Assembly (NCBI GenBank): GCA_934655835.1
Contig: CAKUHM010000081.1
Span: 1-6,456 of the forward strand
Reading direction: 5' to 3'
DNA length: 6,456 nt
Origin: an uncultured Collinsella sp.
Lineage (GTDB): Bacteria; Actinomycetota; Coriobacteriia; Coriobacteriales; Coriobacteriaceae
A program made the translations under genes and the position numbers. Below the pieces are notes generated by a model. It saw only the letters and a program-made list of their open reading frames with translations, searched no databases and was not told where the DNA came from. Positions 5,456-6,456 of this stretch are shown here, one piece after another (position 1 is the first letter of the stretch; every line of letters begins with the position of its first letter).

Positions 5456-6328
5456 CTAGGAGAACATGCCGGTGAGGTAATCATTCAGCCGCTTATCCTT
5501 GGGCCGTTGGAAAATCTCGTCGGTCTCGTCGTACTCGACCATATCGCCCATATAGAAGAACGCCGTGCGGTTAGACACGCGCGACGCCTGCTCCATGTTG
5601 TGCGTCACAATGACGATGGCGCGGTCGACCACAATCGACGACATCAGGTCCTCGATCGCCAACGTCGAGATGGGGTCGAGCGCCGAGCAGGGCTCGTCGA
5701 ACAGAATCACGTCGGGGTTGAGCGCGAGCGTGCGCGCGATACACAGGCGCTGCTGCTGGCCGCCCGAAAGCGCGTAGGCGCTCTTGTCCAGCTTGTCCTT
5801 GACCTCGCCCCACAGCGCCGCGCCGCGCAAGCTCTCCTCGACCATGCGGTCGAGCTCGTCGCGGTCGGTGATGCCGTGGCGCTTGGGCGCAAACGTGATG
5901 TTGTCGCGAATGGACTTGCGAAACGGATTGGGCTGTTGGAACACCATGCCAATGGAACGACGCAGCTCGTAGGTGTTCTCGGTCTTGGTGTTCACGTTAC
6001 GGCCGCGGTAGCTGATCTCGCCCTCCACGCGGCAGCCGCGAATCTCGCGATTCATCAGGTTGAGGCTACGCAAGAAGGTCGACTTGCCGCAGCCCGAAGG
6101 CCCGATGAGCGCCGTGATCTCGCCCTTGTGAAAGTCGAGCGACGTGTCGTGCAGCGCATGGTGATCGCCATAGTACACGTTGACGTCCTTGGTGGAGAGC
6201 ACGACCTCGTCGCTCACGGCCTTGCCGCTCACGCGCACACGCTTTTCGCTCTCCCCCACACTCGACAGAAAGTCCTGGGTCTCGGACGATGCCGCTTCGG
6301 TTGCGGGCGTTGCATTCATCTCGCTCAT
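5456..6328 (-). CDS. pstB: Phosphate ABC transporter ATP-binding protein PstB
   Basis: PstB is the ATPase of the PstSCAB high-affinity phosphate importer, attached to the cytoplasmic face of PstA/PstC. Of 290 residues, about 43-290 match PstB closely: Walker A GPSGCGKS (76-83), Q-loop in VFQQPNPF (129-136), signature LSGGQQQRL (187-195), Walker B VILFDEP (207-213) with catalytic Glu212, switch His243, and the C-terminal FxRPKDKRLNDYLTGMF that is characteristic of PstB. The first ~40 residues (MSEMNATPATEAAS and on) are an extra polar tail rich in Ser, Glu and Ala, making the protein longer than the usual 250-260. The start at 6328 has AAGGAGG (6340-6346) eleven bases upstream and overlaps the pstA stop as ATGA, so translational coupling is likely. 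ATG at codon 4 is possible but further from the ribosome binding site. No phoU follows; a terminator does. Pst operons are usually induced by phosphate limitation, but the promoter lies outside the window. Confidence 0.97.
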   Translation of the reverse strand: MSEMNATPATEAASSETQDFLSSVGESEKRVRVSGKAVSDEVVLSTKDVNVYYGDHHALHDTSLDFHKGEITALIGPSGCGKSTFLRSLNLMNREIRGCRVEGEISYRGRNVNTKTENTYELRRSIGMVFQQPNPFRKSIRDNITFAPKRHGITDRDELDRMVEESLRGAALWGEVKDKLDKSAYALSGGQQQRLCIARTLALNPDVILFDEPCSALDPISTLAIEDLMSSIVVDRAIVIVTHNMEQASRVSNRTAFFYMGDMVEYDETDEIFQRPKDKRLNDYLTGMFS

Positions 6329-6456
6329 TCGGTCGTCATCCTCCTTGCCAGTTGCTTGCCCACGATACGGGCGATTACGTTAAACAGCAGCACGCAGATC
6401 ATCAGCAGTGCCGCGGTGCCCCAGACAATCTGCTGGGCCTCGGGGCTGCCCTCGCC
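6325..6456 (-). CDS. pstA: Phosphate ABC transporter permease PstA, C-terminal fragment
   Basis: The last 43 codons of a membrane protein run in from the right edge: a short extracytoplasmic stretch GEGSPEAQQIVWG, one hydrophobic helix (TAALLMICVLLFNVIARIV), then a basic cytoplasmic tail GKQLARRMTTE and TGA. The LLFNVIARIVG type of ending and the position directly before pstB, as in the usual pstS-C-A-B order, identify it as PstA rather than PstC. The stop codon overlaps the pstB start (ATGA, 6325-6328), and the pstB ribosome binding site lies inside the last codons. The bulk of the gene, including the permease coupling loop, lies outside the window. Confidence 0.85.
   Translation of the reverse strand, partial: GEGSPEAQQIVWGTAALLMICVLLFNVIARIVGKQLARRMTTE

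Overview
This GC-rich window has strong G/C preference at third codon positions. The protein families and the style of the intergenic inverted repeats suggest an actinobacterial, probably Coriobacteriia (Collinsella-like), chromosome. That assignment is inference from recalled resemblance; no rRNA or other marker gene is present to confirm it.

Layout. (1) Positions 2-1588, plus strand: the C-terminal ~528 residues of a P1B-type heavy-metal ATPase with CPC and a membrane Asp near the C-terminus, best read as a Zn/Cd/Pb exporter. (2) 1589-1998: a 410-bp convergent spacer without a credible gene. It is full of inverted repeats, led by a nested 127-bp near-palindrome with 28-bp perfect arms. (3) 1999-2388, minus: a short DtxR/MntR-family metal-dependent repressor. 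(4) 2389-2603: the regulator's leader, with repeated GTTAGCC-type half-sites, followed by a GC-rich stretch downstream of the next gene. (5) 2604-3374 and 3381-5240, minus: an ABC-F ATPase (Uup-like) and a Cof-type HAD phosphatase, six bases apart and almost certainly co-transcribed, ABC-F first. (6) 5241-5455: a good intrinsic terminator for the pst operon, and a second perfect 16-bp-arm hairpin in front of the ABC-F gene. (7) 5456-6328 and 6325-6456, minus: pstB and the 3' end of pstA, overlapping by ATGA, the last visible genes of a high-affinity phosphate uptake operon.

How the genes relate. PstA and PstB are parts of one transporter. The metal ATPase and the DtxR-type regulator face each other and may both serve metal homeostasis, but their convergent arrangement means they do not share a promoter. 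The ABC-F/HAD pair is a housekeeping-type operon. I see no clear undescribed multi-gene system here. The most unusual material is non-coding: the large palindrome at 1597-1723, the hairpin-rich convergent spacer, and the intergenic GTCCCC-containing repeats near 2551-2600 and 5285-5325.
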